Shown here in pieces: positions 1-9,118 of a DNA stretch of 64,000 bases. Position numbers and translations under genes: made by a program. The notes beneath the pieces were generated by a model that searched no databases, was not told where the DNA came from, and saw only the letters and a list, made by a program, of their open reading frames with translations. This DNA comes from Paracidovorax avenae. GTDB taxonomy: Bacteria; Pseudomonadota; Gammaproteobacteria; Burkholderiales; Burkholderiaceae_C. Location of the stretch: assembly GCF_040892545.1 (NCBI RefSeq), contig NZ_CP156079.1, positions 3,259,501 through 3,323,500 of the forward strand, read 5' to 3'. Positions within the stretch are counted from its first letter, which is position 1, and each line of letters starts with the position of its first letter.

Positions 1-491
1 CGCTTCGCGAAGCGCTGAAGGTGCTCGCGGCCGAGGGGCTGGTGACGATGAAAGTGCGCCGGGGGGCCTATGTGACCGAAGTGTCGGACAAGGACCTGCG
101 CGACGTCTATCACCTGCTGGCCCTGCTGGAGAGCGACGCCGCCCGCGTGGTCGCTCAAAGCGCCACGGATGCGCAGTTGCGCGAGCTGGAGGCGCTGCAC
201 GCCGAGCTGGCCGCGTGCGTGGATGACCGGGACCGCTTCTTCGGCGTGAACGAGCGGTTCCACATGCGGCTGCTCGAGCTGGCGGACAACCGCTGGCGCA
301 ACCAGATGGTCGCCGACCTGCGCAAGGTCATGAAACTCAACCGCCACAACTCCCTGCTGCGCCAGGGCCGCATCGAAGAGTCGCTGCGTGAGCACGCGGA
401 CATCCTGGGCGCCCTGCAGGCCCGGAACGGGGAACGCGCCGCGGCCGCGATGCTGGACCATTTCAGCCAGGGACTGCAGGCCGCGGCCTGA
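1..491 (+). CDS. GntR-family regulator, FCD subfamily (5' end outside window)
   Basis: The reading frame is open from base 3 to the TGA at 489-491, so the gene starts before the window. The first visible residues (LREALKVLAAEGLV, then the RRGAYV wing) are the end of a GntR winged helix-turn-helix. The rest, about 150 residues, is a helical FCD ligand-binding domain with the usual FHMRLLELADN and later H-x3-L elements that carry metal or ligand-binding histidines. Proteins of this family are cytoplasmic repressors or activators that sense organic acids or sugar acids. The regulated genes would probably lie upstream, outside the window. Nothing downstream appears linked: 219 bp of non-coding DNA follow before the next gene. 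Family assignment is firm, ligand unknown. Confidence 0.85.
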   Translation, partial: LREALKVLAAEGLVTMKVRRGAYVTEVSDKDLRDVYHLLALLESDAARVVAQSATDAQLRELEALHAELAACVDDRDRFFGVNERFHMRLLELADNRWRNQMVADLRKVMKLNRHNSLLRQGRIEESLREHADILGALQARNGERAAAAMLDHFSQGLQAAA

Positions 492-710
492 CCAGTCCCT
501 TCGCCCCCCGACCCATCCCACGCCCGTCCCCCAGGCCCGGCGGCTGACACGGACCTTGCCACGTCGCATGCATGCTGCGGCACGGGATATTGCGAGGGCG
601 ACTTGTCGCGGGGCGACGCTCACCGCATCATTGGGGCCAGAGAGCGAAAAAAAGCAGCACCGCCCAAGAAGGTCTGCGGCCATCATCGACACCTGGGAGG
701 AGCATTGCGC

Positions 711-2849
711 ATGCTGGAACTGGAGCGTTTCTTTCTTCTGGACGGGGCCGGCGGGCTGCCTGCGGGCGCCCTGCTCGCCGGCAGCCACGATCCCGCGCTC
801 GTCGCCCTCTCGGTCGCTGTCGCGGTGCTGTCCTCCACCCTCGCGCTCTACCTCTCCGGCCAGACCCGCGGCGCCCAGATCACGTTGTCGCGCGTGCTCG
901 CCCTCACCAGTGCCGGCGTGGCGCTCGGCGCGGGCATCTGGGCCATGCATTTCATCGGGATGCTGTCATTCACGCTGTGCGCCGCGGTGCATTACGACGT
1001 GGCGCTCACGATGCTGTCGATGTTTCCCGGAATGTGCGCCTCCTGGCTGGCGCTGTCGCTGCTGGCACGCCCCGAAGTGCGGCCGCGCCAGCTCGTGCTG
1101 GGCGGCGTGCTCGTGGGCGCCGGCATCGGCGCCATGCACTACATGGGCATGGCGGCCATGCGCATGGCCCCTCTGCTGCGGTACGACCCGCTGTGGTTCG
1201 CCGCCTCGCTGGTGGTGGCCGTGGCGCTGGCCAACGCGGCACTGTGGGTGCGCTTCATGCTCAAGCGCCGCCTCGGCATGGCGCCATGGAAGGCCAACCT
1301 GCTCGGCGGCGCCATCATGGGCTGCGCGATTTCGGGCATGCACTACACCGCCATGGCCGCGGCCCGCTTCGTCGGCACGGCCGAGCCGGGCGGCGGCGGG
1401 GGACGCGAGTGGGTGCAGATGATGGCGATCACCGTGACCCTGGTGACCGCCTGCGTGGGTCTGTTCGCCGGCGCGGTGAACGGATTCATCCTCTACCGCG
1501 ATCTCTACCGCCAGGCGCGGCGCAGCGAATCGCGCCTGCGCGCGCTGGTGGACACGGCCGTGGACGGCATCATCACCATCGACGGGCGCGGCATCATCCA
1601 GAGCTTCAACCAGTCGGCCGAGCGCATCTTCGGCTGGACCGCCGGCGACGTGCTGGGCCGCAACATCCGCATGCTGATGCCCTCGCCCGACAGCGAAGCC
1701 CACGACGGCTACCTCCAGCGCTACCTGGCCACCGGCGAGGCCCGCATCATCGGCACCGGCCGGGAAGTGGTGGGCCTGCACCGCGACGGCAGCGCCCTGC
1801 CGCTGCGCCTGTCCATCGGACGCGCCAACGCGCCGGACGGCCCCCTGTTCGTCGGCTTCCTGATCGACCTGCGTGGCGTGAAGGAGGCCGAAATGCGCCT
1901 GGGCATCGCCGCCAGCGTGTTCGAGCACAGCTACGAGGCCGTGCTGATCCTCGACTCGGACCACCACATCGTGGATGCCAACCCTGCGTTCGAGCGCATG
2001 ACCGGCATCTGCCGGCAGGACCTGCTCGGCACCCCGGTCGAGCAACTCTACCCCGGTTCGGAAGACCCCCCGGAGGACGGCGCCGCTGAAGACCGCGCCC
2101 TCGACCGGCCCCGCTTCGCGGCGATCTGGCGCACCATCCAGTCGCAGGGATACTGGCAGGGCGAGATCCTGGGACGCGGCCTGGGCATCGCCATGCCGCA
2201 GCGCATCTCCATCGCCAGCGTGCTGGGCAAGGAAGGCTATCCGCACCACTACATCGTGGTCATCACCGACATCAGCCAGATCAAGGCGCACGAGCAGGAA
2301 CTGCAGCACATCGCGCTCTACGACAGCCTCACGGGACTGCCCAACCGGCGCCTGCTGGCGGACCGCCTCGTGCAGGGCATCGCGCAGGCGCAGCGCAGGC
2401 ACCAGCTGCTGGCCGTGTGCTATCTCGACCTGGACGGATTCAAGCGCGTCAACGACCAGCACGGCCACGCCGCCGGCGACCAGCTCCTCATCGAAGTCGG
2501 CCGGCGCATCCAGGCCCAGCTGCGCGCGGAGGACACCCTCGCCCGGCTGGGCGGCGACGAGATGGTCGTGCTCATCAACGGACTGCAGACCCCCGAGGAC
2601 TGCACGCCCCTCATCGACCGCATCCTGCAGGCCGTGCGCCAGCCCGTGCCCCTGCCCAAGGGCCAGGGCTTCGTCTCGGCCAGCATGGGCCTGAGCTTCT
2701 ACCCGATCGACGGCGACACGCCCGACCTGCTGCTGCGGCAGGCCGACCATGCGATGTACGAAGCCAAGCAGGACGGCAAGAACCACTGCCGGCGCTTCGG
2801 GAGGGACACCGCCGATGCGCCGGGTGGCGGCGGCGCCAGGGCCGATTGA
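711..2849 (+). CDS. MHYT-PAS-PAS-GGDEF membrane diguanylate cyclase-like protein
   Basis: A 712-residue inner-membrane protein. The N-terminal seven-helix MHYT domain has three M-H-Y/F repeats (near residues 79, 142 and 210), a family thought to bind copper and sense a gas such as O2, CO or NO. Two PAS regions follow (about 275-400 and 400-530), then a C-terminal GGDEF domain. The active-site loop reads GGDEM (about 614-618) instead of GGDEF. An RxxD inhibitory site (RAED) sits five residues before it, as in feedback-inhibited cyclases. No EAL domain follows. The ATG at 711 is chosen because GGGAGGAG at 695-702 lies 8 bp upstream; an upstream TTG at 603 has no ribosome site. It converges with the czc operon, 24 bp away. 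Likely a c-di-GMP synthase tied to redox or gas sensing; activity is inferred. Confidence 0.88.
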   Translation: MLELERFFLLDGAGGLPAGALLAGSHDPALVALSVAVAVLSSTLALYLSGQTRGAQITLSRVLALTSAGVALGAGIWAMHFIGMLSFTLCAAVHYDVALTMLSMFPGMCASWLALSLLARPEVRPRQLVLGGVLVGAGIGAMHYMGMAAMRMAPLLRYDPLWFAASLVVAVALANAALWVRFMLKRRLGMAPWKANLLGGAIMGCAISGMHYTAMAAARFVGTAEPGGGGGREWVQMMAITVTLVTACVGLFAGAVNGFILYRDLYRQARRSESRLRALVDTAVDGIITIDGRGIIQSFNQSAERIFGWTAGDVLGRNIRMLMPSPDSEAHDGYLQRYLATGEARIIGTGREVVGLHRDGSALPLRLSIGRANAPDGPLFVGFLIDLRGVKEAEMRLGIAASVFEHSYEAVLILDSDHHIVDANPAFERMTGICRQDLLGTPVEQLYPGSEDPPEDGAAEDRALDRPRFAAIWRTIQSQGYWQGEILGRGLGIAMPQRISIASVLGKEGYPHHYIVVITDISQIKAHEQELQHIALYDSLTGLPNRRLLADRLVQGIAQAQRRHQLLAVCYLDLDGFKRVNDQHGHAAGDQLLIEVGRRIQAQLRAEDTLARLGGDEMVVLINGLQTPEDCTPLIDRILQAVRQPVPLPKGQGFVSASMGLSFYPIDGDTPDLLLRQADHAMYEAKQDGKNHCRRFGRDTADAPGGGGARAD

Positions 2850-2873
2850 CGCGGGTGGGACCGCGTTGCCTCT

Positions 2874-5800
2874 TCAGTTCGCGGATTCCGGGCCACCGTT
2901 GGCGGGCATGCCGTCCCGGCGGTGCGCCATGCTGTAGATCAGCGGGAGCACCAGCAGCGTCAGGATGGTGGAAGACAGGATGCCGCCGATCACGACCGTC
3001 GCCAGCGGGCGCTGCACCTCCGACCCGGTCCCCGTGGCCACGGCCATGGGAATGAAGCCGAGCGATGCCACCATCGCCGTCATGAGCACCGGCCGCAGGC
3101 GCTGCACCGCGCCGGCACGTACCGCCTCGGGCAGCGGCATGCCCTCTTCGCGCAGCTGCCGGATGAACGACAGCATCACCAGGCCATTGAGCACCGCCAC
3201 CCCGGACAGCGCGATGAACCCGATGCCCGCGGAGATGGACAACGGGATGTCGCGCAGCCAGAGCGCGAGGACCCCGCCCGTCAGCGCGAACGGTATCCCC
3301 GTGAACACCAGCAGACCGTCCTTCGCGTTGCCGAACATGGCGAACAACAGCACGAACACCAGGCCGAGCGATACCGGCACCACGATCTTCAGGCGGCTCG
3401 CCGCGGACTGCAGGTTCTCGAACTGGCCGCCCCATTCCACCCAGTAGCCGGAGGGCAGCGCGACCTGCCGGATCGCCGCCTGTGCCTCCGACACGAAGGA
3501 GCCGAGGTCCCGCGAGCGCACATTGGCGCTGACGACGATCCGGCGCTTGCCGTTCTCGCGGCTCACCTGGTTGGGCCCCGGCGCGATGTCCAGGGAAGCC
3601 ACCTCGCCCAGCGGGATGAAAGACGTCGCGGCACTGCCGTTCCTGGGCAGGGCGATGGGCAGCCGGCGGATCGCCTCCAGGTCGGTCCGGACGTCTTCCG
3701 GCAGGCGCACCAGGATGTCGAAGCGGCGGTCGCCTTCGAACATCGTGCCCGCGCGCCGGCCGCCCACGGCCGTCGCCAGGGTGCCCTGCACGTCCGCGAT
3801 GTTCAGGCCATAGCGCGCGGCCCTGGCGCGGTCGATGCCCACCGTCAGGACGGGCAGGCCCGTGGTCTGCTCGACCTTTACCTCCGACGCGCCATCCAGC
3901 CTCGCGAGCACGGCCGCCGCTTCGGCCGCCGTCCTGCCCAGCACCTCCATGTCGTCGCCGAAGATCTTCACCGCGACGTCGCTGCGGATGCCGGAGATGA
4001 GCTCGTTGAAGCGCAGCTGGATGGGCTGCGAGAACTCGTAGCTGTTCCCGGCGATCTTCCCGACCTCCTCCTGGATGGCATCCCGCAGCTCCGCCGGGGT
4101 CTTGCGCGGCTCGGGCCAATCGCTCACCGGGTTCAGCATGATGTAGCCGTCGGAAATGTTCGGCGGCATCGGATCGGAGGCGATCTCCGCGGTGCCCGTC
4201 CGCGCGAAGACACGCCGGACCTCGGGGAATTTCGCCTTCACGGCGACCTCGATCCTCTGCTGCATCGCGACCGATTCGCTGAGGCTGGTTCCCGGAATGC
4301 GGATGGCCTGGATCGCGAGGTCTCCTTCGCTGAGGTTGGGGGCGAACTCGGTGCCCAGGCGGGTCGCCATGAGCCCGCACAGGACGATGGCCGCCATGGC
4401 CGCCGTGAGCACCACCAGCTTCGCGCCGAGCGCCCGCTCCAGCAGCGGTTCATAGCGTCCGCGCAGCCAGGCCATCATCCGGTTTTCCTTTTCCGCGACA
4501 TGCCTGCCGATGAAAAGCGCGACCGCGGCCGGAACGAAGGTCACCGACAGGATCATCGCGCCGAGCAGCGCCATCACGACGGTGAAGGCCATGGGATGGA
4601 ACATCTTCCCTTCGACCCCCGTCAGCGCGAAGATCGGCAGATACACCACCATGATGATGAGCTGGCCGAAGATCAGCGGGCGCCGGGCTTCCCGGGCGGC
4701 CTCGAACACTTCGGCGAACCGCTCCTTCAAGGAGAGCGCCCGCCCCGATGCCTGCTGCACATGGGCCAGTCGCCGAACGCAGTTCTCCACGATCACCACG
4801 GCGCCGTCCACGATGATCCCGAAGTCCAGTGCTCCGAGGCTCATGAGGTTGGCGCTGACCTTCTGCGAGACCATCCCCGTGAAGGTGAAGAGCATTGCCA
4901 GTGGAATGACCATGGCGGTGATCAGCGCCGCGCGGATGTTTCCGAGGAATGCGAAGAGCACGGCGATCACCAGGATCGCGCCCTCGAGGAGGTTCTTTTT
5001 CACCGTGGCGATCGCCTTGTCCACGAGCACCGTACGGTCATAGACCGTCACGGCCTTCACGCCCGCAGGCAGGGTCCGGTTGATTTCCTCCATCTTCCGG
5101 TCCACGGCCTGCGACACCGTGCGGCTGTTCTCTCCGATGAGCATGAACACCGTGCCGAGAACCACTTCCTTGCCATTGTCCGTGGCCGCTCCGGTGCGCA
5201 GCTCCCTGCCGAGGATCACCTCGCCCACGTCGCCGATGCGGATGGGAACGCCCGCCACGTTGCTGACGACGATGTTTCCGACATCCTCGATGGTCCGCAC
5301 CTGGCCGGGCGCCCGGATCAGGTACTGCTCGCCGCGGCGCTCGATGTAGCCGGCCCCCACGTTCTCGTTGTTGCGCTCCAGGGCCGTGACGACATCGGCG
5401 AGCGTCAGGCCATGGGCATGGAGCTTTTCAGGACTCGGCGCCACCTGGTACTCCTTGGCGAATCCTCCGATGCTGTTGATCTCGGTCACGCCCTTCACAT
5501 TGCGCAGTTGCGGCTTGATGATCCAGTCCTGGACCTCTCGCAGATCGGTGGGCGTGTACGCCTTGCCGTCCGGGCGCCGTGCGCCCTCCTCGGCCTCCAC
5601 GGTCCACAGGTAGATCTCGCCCAGGCCCGTCGAAATCGGTCCGATCACGGGTCCCACGCCTTCGGGCATCTGCTCGCGCACGGCCTGGATGCGTTCGTTG
5701 ACCAGCTGGCGGGCGAAATAGATGTCCGTGCCGTCCTCGAAGATCACCGTGACTTGCGACAGCCCGTAGCGCGACAGGGACCGGGTCTGCTTCAGTCCCG

Positions 5801-6029
5801 GGAGCCCCGCCATCACCGTTTCGATCGGATAGGTGATCCGCTGCTCCGTCTCCAGCGGGGAGTAGCCGGGTGCCGCCGTGTTGATCTGCACCTGGACATT
5901 GGTGATGTCCGGCACCGCATCGATGGGCAGGCGCTGGTAGTTGTAGATGCCCAATGCGGCCATGCCCGCGACGGCGAGCATCACGAGCCAGCGATGGGCA
6001 ATGGAGAAATGGATGATTCGCTCGAACAT
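2874..6029 (-). CDS. czcA: CzcA-type heavy-metal efflux RND pump
   Basis: A 1051-residue inner-membrane resistance-nodulation-division transporter of the heavy-metal efflux (HME) family, the proton-driven pump of a tripartite CzcCBA complex. It begins MFERIIHFSIAHRWLVML and shows the HME signatures VQVQINT, GLPGLKQTRS and, in TM4, DFGIIVDGAVVIVEN. That TM4 motif matches divalent-cation pumps (Co, Zn, Cd, Ni) better than the Cu/Ag CusA type. Twelve membrane segments and two large periplasmic loops fit the length, which is normal for the family. It is last in the operon: its start lies 8 bp after the stop of the fusion-protein gene. The frame extends upstream to 6317, but that part is inside the preceding gene. 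Substrate is inferred from motif only. Confidence 0.93.
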   Translation of the reverse strand: MFERIIHFSIAHRWLVMLAVAGMAALGIYNYQRLPIDAVPDITNVQVQINTAAPGYSPLETEQRITYPIETVMAGLPGLKQTRSLSRYGLSQVTVIFEDGTDIYFARQLVNERIQAVREQMPEGVGPVIGPISTGLGEIYLWTVEAEEGARRPDGKAYTPTDLREVQDWIIKPQLRNVKGVTEINSIGGFAKEYQVAPSPEKLHAHGLTLADVVTALERNNENVGAGYIERRGEQYLIRAPGQVRTIEDVGNIVVSNVAGVPIRIGDVGEVILGRELRTGAATDNGKEVVLGTVFMLIGENSRTVSQAVDRKMEEINRTLPAGVKAVTVYDRTVLVDKAIATVKKNLLEGAILVIAVLFAFLGNIRAALITAMVIPLAMLFTFTGMVSQKVSANLMSLGALDFGIIVDGAVVIVENCVRRLAHVQQASGRALSLKERFAEVFEAAREARRPLIFGQLIIMVVYLPIFALTGVEGKMFHPMAFTVVMALLGAMILSVTFVPAAVALFIGRHVAEKENRMMAWLRGRYEPLLERALGAKLVVLTAAMAAIVLCGLMATRLGTEFAPNLSEGDLAIQAIRIPGTSLSESVAMQQRIEVAVKAKFPEVRRVFARTGTAEIASDPMPPNISDGYIMLNPVSDWPEPRKTPAELRDAIQEEVGKIAGNSYEFSQPIQLRFNELISGIRSDVAVKIFGDDMEVLGRTAAEAAAVLARLDGASEVKVEQTTGLPVLTVGIDRARAARYGLNIADVQGTLATAVGGRRAGTMFEGDRRFDILVRLPEDVRTDLEAIRRLPIALPRNGSAATSFIPLGEVASLDIAPGPNQVSRENGKRRIVVSANVRSRDLGSFVSEAQAAIRQVALPSGYWVEWGGQFENLQSAASRLKIVVPVSLGLVFVLLFAMFGNAKDGLLVFTGIPFALTGGVLALWLRDIPLSISAGIGFIALSGVAVLNGLVMLSFIRQLREEGMPLPEAVRAGAVQRLRPVLMTAMVASLGFIPMAVATGTGSEVQRPLATVVIGGILSSTILTLLVLPLIYSMAHRRDGMPANGGPESAN

Positions 6030-6037
6030 GGTGCTTC

Positions 6038-7288
6038 TCAGTGTTCGTGGCCCGAGGAGCCCTTGCCCTGCTGTGCCTTGACGACGAAGCTGCCCCTGCC
6101 GGCATAGACGGTGCCGGCGGCCAGTCCGTCGAGGATCTCGACGCGCCGGCCATCGGCGCGGCCGGTCTTGACAGGTCTCGCCTCGAATCCGCCGTCCACC
6201 TTCGCATACACGGTCGGGCGGTTCTCCACCGTCTGGATCGCGTCCGCAGTGACGGTGACGGGCGCGGCCGTCTTCCCGGTGACCAGTTCCACCGTGACGA
6301 ACAATCCGGGACGCCACGCCATCTCGGGATTCGGCAGCGTCGCGCGCGCCGTGGCGGTGCGCGTCTGCTCCCCGATGAGAGCGCCGACATACGACACCTT
6401 GCCTGTCGCCTCATGCTGGAAGCCCGTCGCCTGGATGGCCACGGGCTCCCCGACCTTCACCAGCGGCAGGTTGGCCGCCGTCACATTGATCTGGGTCCAC
6501 ACCGTGGAGAGGTCGGAGATGGTGAACACATTCGCGTCTTCCTTCACCGACTCGCCCGGCGCAATGTGCTTTTCGACCACCATGCCATCGAAGGGCGCCC
6601 GCAGTTCGAACCGCGCAAGATCGCCGGAGCTGGCAGCCGCTCCCAGTGCCCGCAGCTTCTGGCCGGCGTTCGCGACGGCGATCTCCGCCTCGTGCAGAAC
6701 CTGCTCTGCCTGCAGGACATCCTGCTGGGCCGAAATCTTGTCCTGGAACAGCCTGCGCTCGCGGTCCGCGGTGGTACGGGCCAGGGCCAGGCGCTTCTGT
6801 GCGGCCAGCAGTTCGCTGCGCTGCTCGGACAGCGCCACGCTGGAGATGACGGCCAGAACCTGGCCCTTGCGTACCTGCTGCCCCAGATCGGCGCCGACGC
6901 TTTCGACGACACCGGCGACGCGGGGGACCACGTGCGCCGTGCGGTCCTCGTTGAACCGGATTTCACCGGGCAGCCGGGTGCGGGTCTCGATCACTCCCGG
7001 CCCGCTCGTTTCGACAGCCACGCCGGAGGACTTGACCTGCTCGTCCGAGAAGGCGATTCGGCCTTTTTCATGGCCCTCCTCGTGGCCATGTTCCTCAGGT
7101 TCCCCGGCATGGCCCTCGCCATGCTCGTCGGCGGGCCGCGCGACGGCCGCGTGCCCATCTGCGCCACCGGGTTTCGCGGGGCGGAGGATGAAGAACCCGG
7201 CAATGGCCGTCAGGAAGACCAGGACGATGGCCAGGACCACATGGCTGGCCTGGACCTTGCCCGTGGAAGTATCGGTATTTTTTTGCAT
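6038..7288 (-). CDS. czcB: CzcB-type periplasmic membrane-fusion protein
   Basis: A 416-residue adaptor (HlyD/RND periplasmic adaptor family) joining the CzcA pump to the CzcC outer-membrane channel. An uncleaved N-terminal membrane anchor lies at about residues 18-37. A histidine- and glutamate-rich stretch follows (about 50-78, repeated HGE/GHE motifs), likely a periplasmic metal-binding segment. Then come the barrel-sandwich/lipoyl and alpha-hairpin parts (VSALSEQRSELLAAQKRLA region) and beta-barrel domains. The protein ends in HEH, another possible metal ligand. It starts 5 bp after the czcC stop and ends 8 bp before czcA, so the three genes are one transcription unit. The His-rich linker supports a divalent-metal substrate. 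Confidence 0.92.
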   Translation of the reverse strand: MQKNTDTSTGKVQASHVVLAIVLVFLTAIAGFFILRPAKPGGADGHAAVARPADEHGEGHAGEPEEHGHEEGHEKGRIAFSDEQVKSSGVAVETSGPGVIETRTRLPGEIRFNEDRTAHVVPRVAGVVESVGADLGQQVRKGQVLAVISSVALSEQRSELLAAQKRLALARTTADRERRLFQDKISAQQDVLQAEQVLHEAEIAVANAGQKLRALGAAASSGDLARFELRAPFDGMVVEKHIAPGESVKEDANVFTISDLSTVWTQINVTAANLPLVKVGEPVAIQATGFQHEATGKVSYVGALIGEQTRTATARATLPNPEMAWRPGLFVTVELVTGKTAAPVTVTADAIQTVENRPTVYAKVDGGFEARPVKTGRADGRRVEILDGLAAGTVYAGRGSFVVKAQQGKGSSGHEH

Positions 7289-7293
7289 GGCGT

Positions 7294-8604
7294 TCAGGGC
7301 CTGGAAGGATTCAGGAGGGTGGACGACGCGTCCGTGACATGGAGCAGGCGCTCCAGTTCGGCTGCGGCGCGGTAGGTATCGAGCAGCGCGCGAAGGAACT
7401 GGGCCTGGGTGCCGACCAGGGTGCGCTGGGCATCCAGCGTTTCCAGGTAGCTGAACTTGCCCAGCTGGAATCCCCGCGACGCGGCCTCGTAGGCTTCTCG
7501 CGCACCGGGAATCGCGTCCTGCTGCAATGTCTGCGCCTCGGCACGGGCAGACCGCAACTGCTCCCGGGCCTGCGCGATATCGGACGCGAGCTTCAGTTCG
7601 ACCGCATTCAGCTCTTCGCGGGCCTTCTCTTCGCGTGCCAGCGCTTCGGCGAGGTTGCCCTGGTTCCGGTCGAACACCGGCAGAGGCACGGTCAGGCCCA
7701 CGACGGCAGCCGTCACCCCGTTCTCCTGGCTGCGCTTGACACCGACGGACACCGCGACGTCCACAACCTGGCGCGAGCGTTCGAGCGCCACGGCGGCCTG
7801 CGCCCGCTCCAGCTCGAGCCGGGCACGCAGGAGTGCCGGCGATGCGGCCATCCGCGCGAACACCGCCTCGTCGGCAAGGCCTTCGGCCGGCAGGTCCAGG
7901 TGGCCGACCAGCGCCGTCCCGCTGCGGCCCATGTCGCCCCAGAGAGAGAACAGCCTCTGGCGGCCGGCGCGCAGGGCGCCTTCCGCCTGCGCCACTTCTG
8001 CCAGCGCCGCGGCACGCGCGACCTTCGCCCGCGTCTCCTCCAGCGGGGCGATCTTGCCCGCCTGCACCCTTTTGCCGGTCGCTTCCGCATCGCCGCTGGC
8101 CAGTTGCAGCGCAGACTGGGCCAGCCGCAGGCGTTCCTGGCCGACCAGCACTTCATGAAAGGCGACGATGGCCTGGGAACGCACGTCCGCACGGGCCTGC
8201 TCGATGTCGGCAGCCGCTTGCGCGCTGATCCGCTCGGCGACAGCTGTCCGGCTGGCCCGCTTGCCGCCGAGCTCCAGCGACTGCGTGATCTGGACGGTGG
8301 ACGTCCGCCGCCCCTGTTTGAAATCCTCCTGCTGAACGGACAGCTCGGGGTTCGGGCGCATGCCGGCCTGCAGCACGGCGCCGCGCGTCGCATCGAACTC
8401 GCGCTGCGCCACGGCGATGGCAGGGTTCCTGGCGAGCGCCAGCGCAATGGCTTCCGCCAGAGCCAGGGAAGGGGCCGCCGATTCAGTGGACGTGGTCCCG
8501 CGCGGGGTGATCAGGGACTGCGCATGGGCGGGCGCAGGAAGGATGGGCACGCCGGCCAGCAGGGCGGCGCAGGCCGTTGCGATGAATGGTCTGGTATGGG
8601 ACAC
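7294..8604 (-). CDS. czcC: CzcC-type outer-membrane efflux channel
   Basis: A 436-residue outer membrane factor (TolC/CzcC family) forming the trimeric exit duct of the metal efflux complex. From the GTG at 8604 it has a clean signal peptide (ATACAALLAGVPILPAPAHA, cleavage before QS). Two repeated OEP domains rich in long helices follow (LALAEAIALALARNPAIAV in the first). GTG 8604 is preferred over the in-frame ATG at 8655, because GGAG lies 7 bp before it and the longer form would put 17 extra residues ahead of the signal peptide. It follows the czcI-like gene by 51 bp and precedes czcB by 5 bp. Function is well supported by family and operon. Confidence 0.9.
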   Translation of the reverse strand: MSHTRPFIATACAALLAGVPILPAPAHAQSLITPRGTTSTESAAPSLALAEAIALALARNPAIAVAQREFDATRGAVLQAGMRPNPELSVQQEDFKQGRRTSTVQITQSLELGGKRASRTAVAERISAQAAADIEQARADVRSQAIVAFHEVLVGQERLRLAQSALQLASGDAEATGKRVQAGKIAPLEETRAKVARAAALAEVAQAEGALRAGRQRLFSLWGDMGRSGTALVGHLDLPAEGLADEAVFARMAASPALLRARLELERAQAAVALERSRQVVDVAVSVGVKRSQENGVTAAVVGLTVPLPVFDRNQGNLAEALAREEKAREELNAVELKLASDIAQAREQLRSARAEAQTLQQDAIPGAREAYEAASRGFQLGKFSYLETLDAQRTLVGTQAQFLRALLDTYRAAAELERLLHVTDASSTLLNPSRP

Positions 8605-8655
8605 CTGGGTCTCCGAAGTGAAGAAAACTTCGGTGGACCGCAGGGGCGCAGTCAA

Positions 8656-9036
8656 TCAGGCGATCGTTCTCCCGCCGTCCACCGTCGATGGAGCGAGGAA
8701 GGGCCATTTGGGGCGCTCGATATCGTCGGCAGCACCCGTGCCCTGGTGCCGGAGATGCCTGGGAACGACCCACGCATTCGAGGCCTGCTGCGTGGGGCAC
8801 CACGGATTCGGCAGGTCGCCGACCGCCGAGGGTTGGGCGACGTTGTGGAATGGACAGGGAATGCCGCGGTCTTCGGAAAAATGAAGGCTGCCCGCCTCGT
8901 CGGCGGTCTTCTTCTGGACAGAGGCAGCCCCCTTCGCGACCGACTCGGCAGACGAAGACGACCCATGGAACTGCGCTGCCGTCCATTGGAGCGGCAGCAG
9001 CAAGAGCATGAAGACGATGACGATCCGGCGAACCAT
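8656..9036 (-). CDS. CzcI-like small secreted protein, first gene of the czc operon
   Basis: A 126-residue protein with a signal peptide typical of CzcI-type proteins (MVRRIVIVFMLLLLPLQWTA, cleavage near AAQ). The mature part is short and polar, with a few Cys, His and Pro residues. In Cupriavidus and relatives, a small CzcI protein heads czcCBA operons and is thought to modulate expression. The arrangement here is the same: minus strand, 51 bp before czcC. Sequence similarity beyond the signal peptide is weak, so the name rests on signal-peptide style, size and position. The ATG at 9036 is the only start that gives an immediate signal peptide; no good ribosome site precedes it. A longer in-frame start at 9294 would run into the preceding gene. 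Confidence 0.6.
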   Translation of the reverse strand: MVRRIVIVFMLLLLPLQWTAAQFHGSSSSAESVAKGAASVQKKTADEAGSLHFSEDRGIPCPFHNVAQPSAVGDLPNPWCPTQQASNAWVVPRHLRHQGTGAADDIERPKWPFLAPSTVDGGRTIA

Positions 9037-9118
9037 TGTCAGGGGGGGACATGCCCGGTGAGCGCCGCGAGGAGGGCGCCCTTGGATAGGCAATTTTCGG
9101 GAGCGGATTCTAGAGCGT

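Noticed and set aside
2922..6107. A 1061-codon plus-strand frame opposite czcA
   Set aside because: Antisense shadow of the RND pump; composition is His/Arg/Asp-rich without any motif, and the pump frame carries all family signatures.
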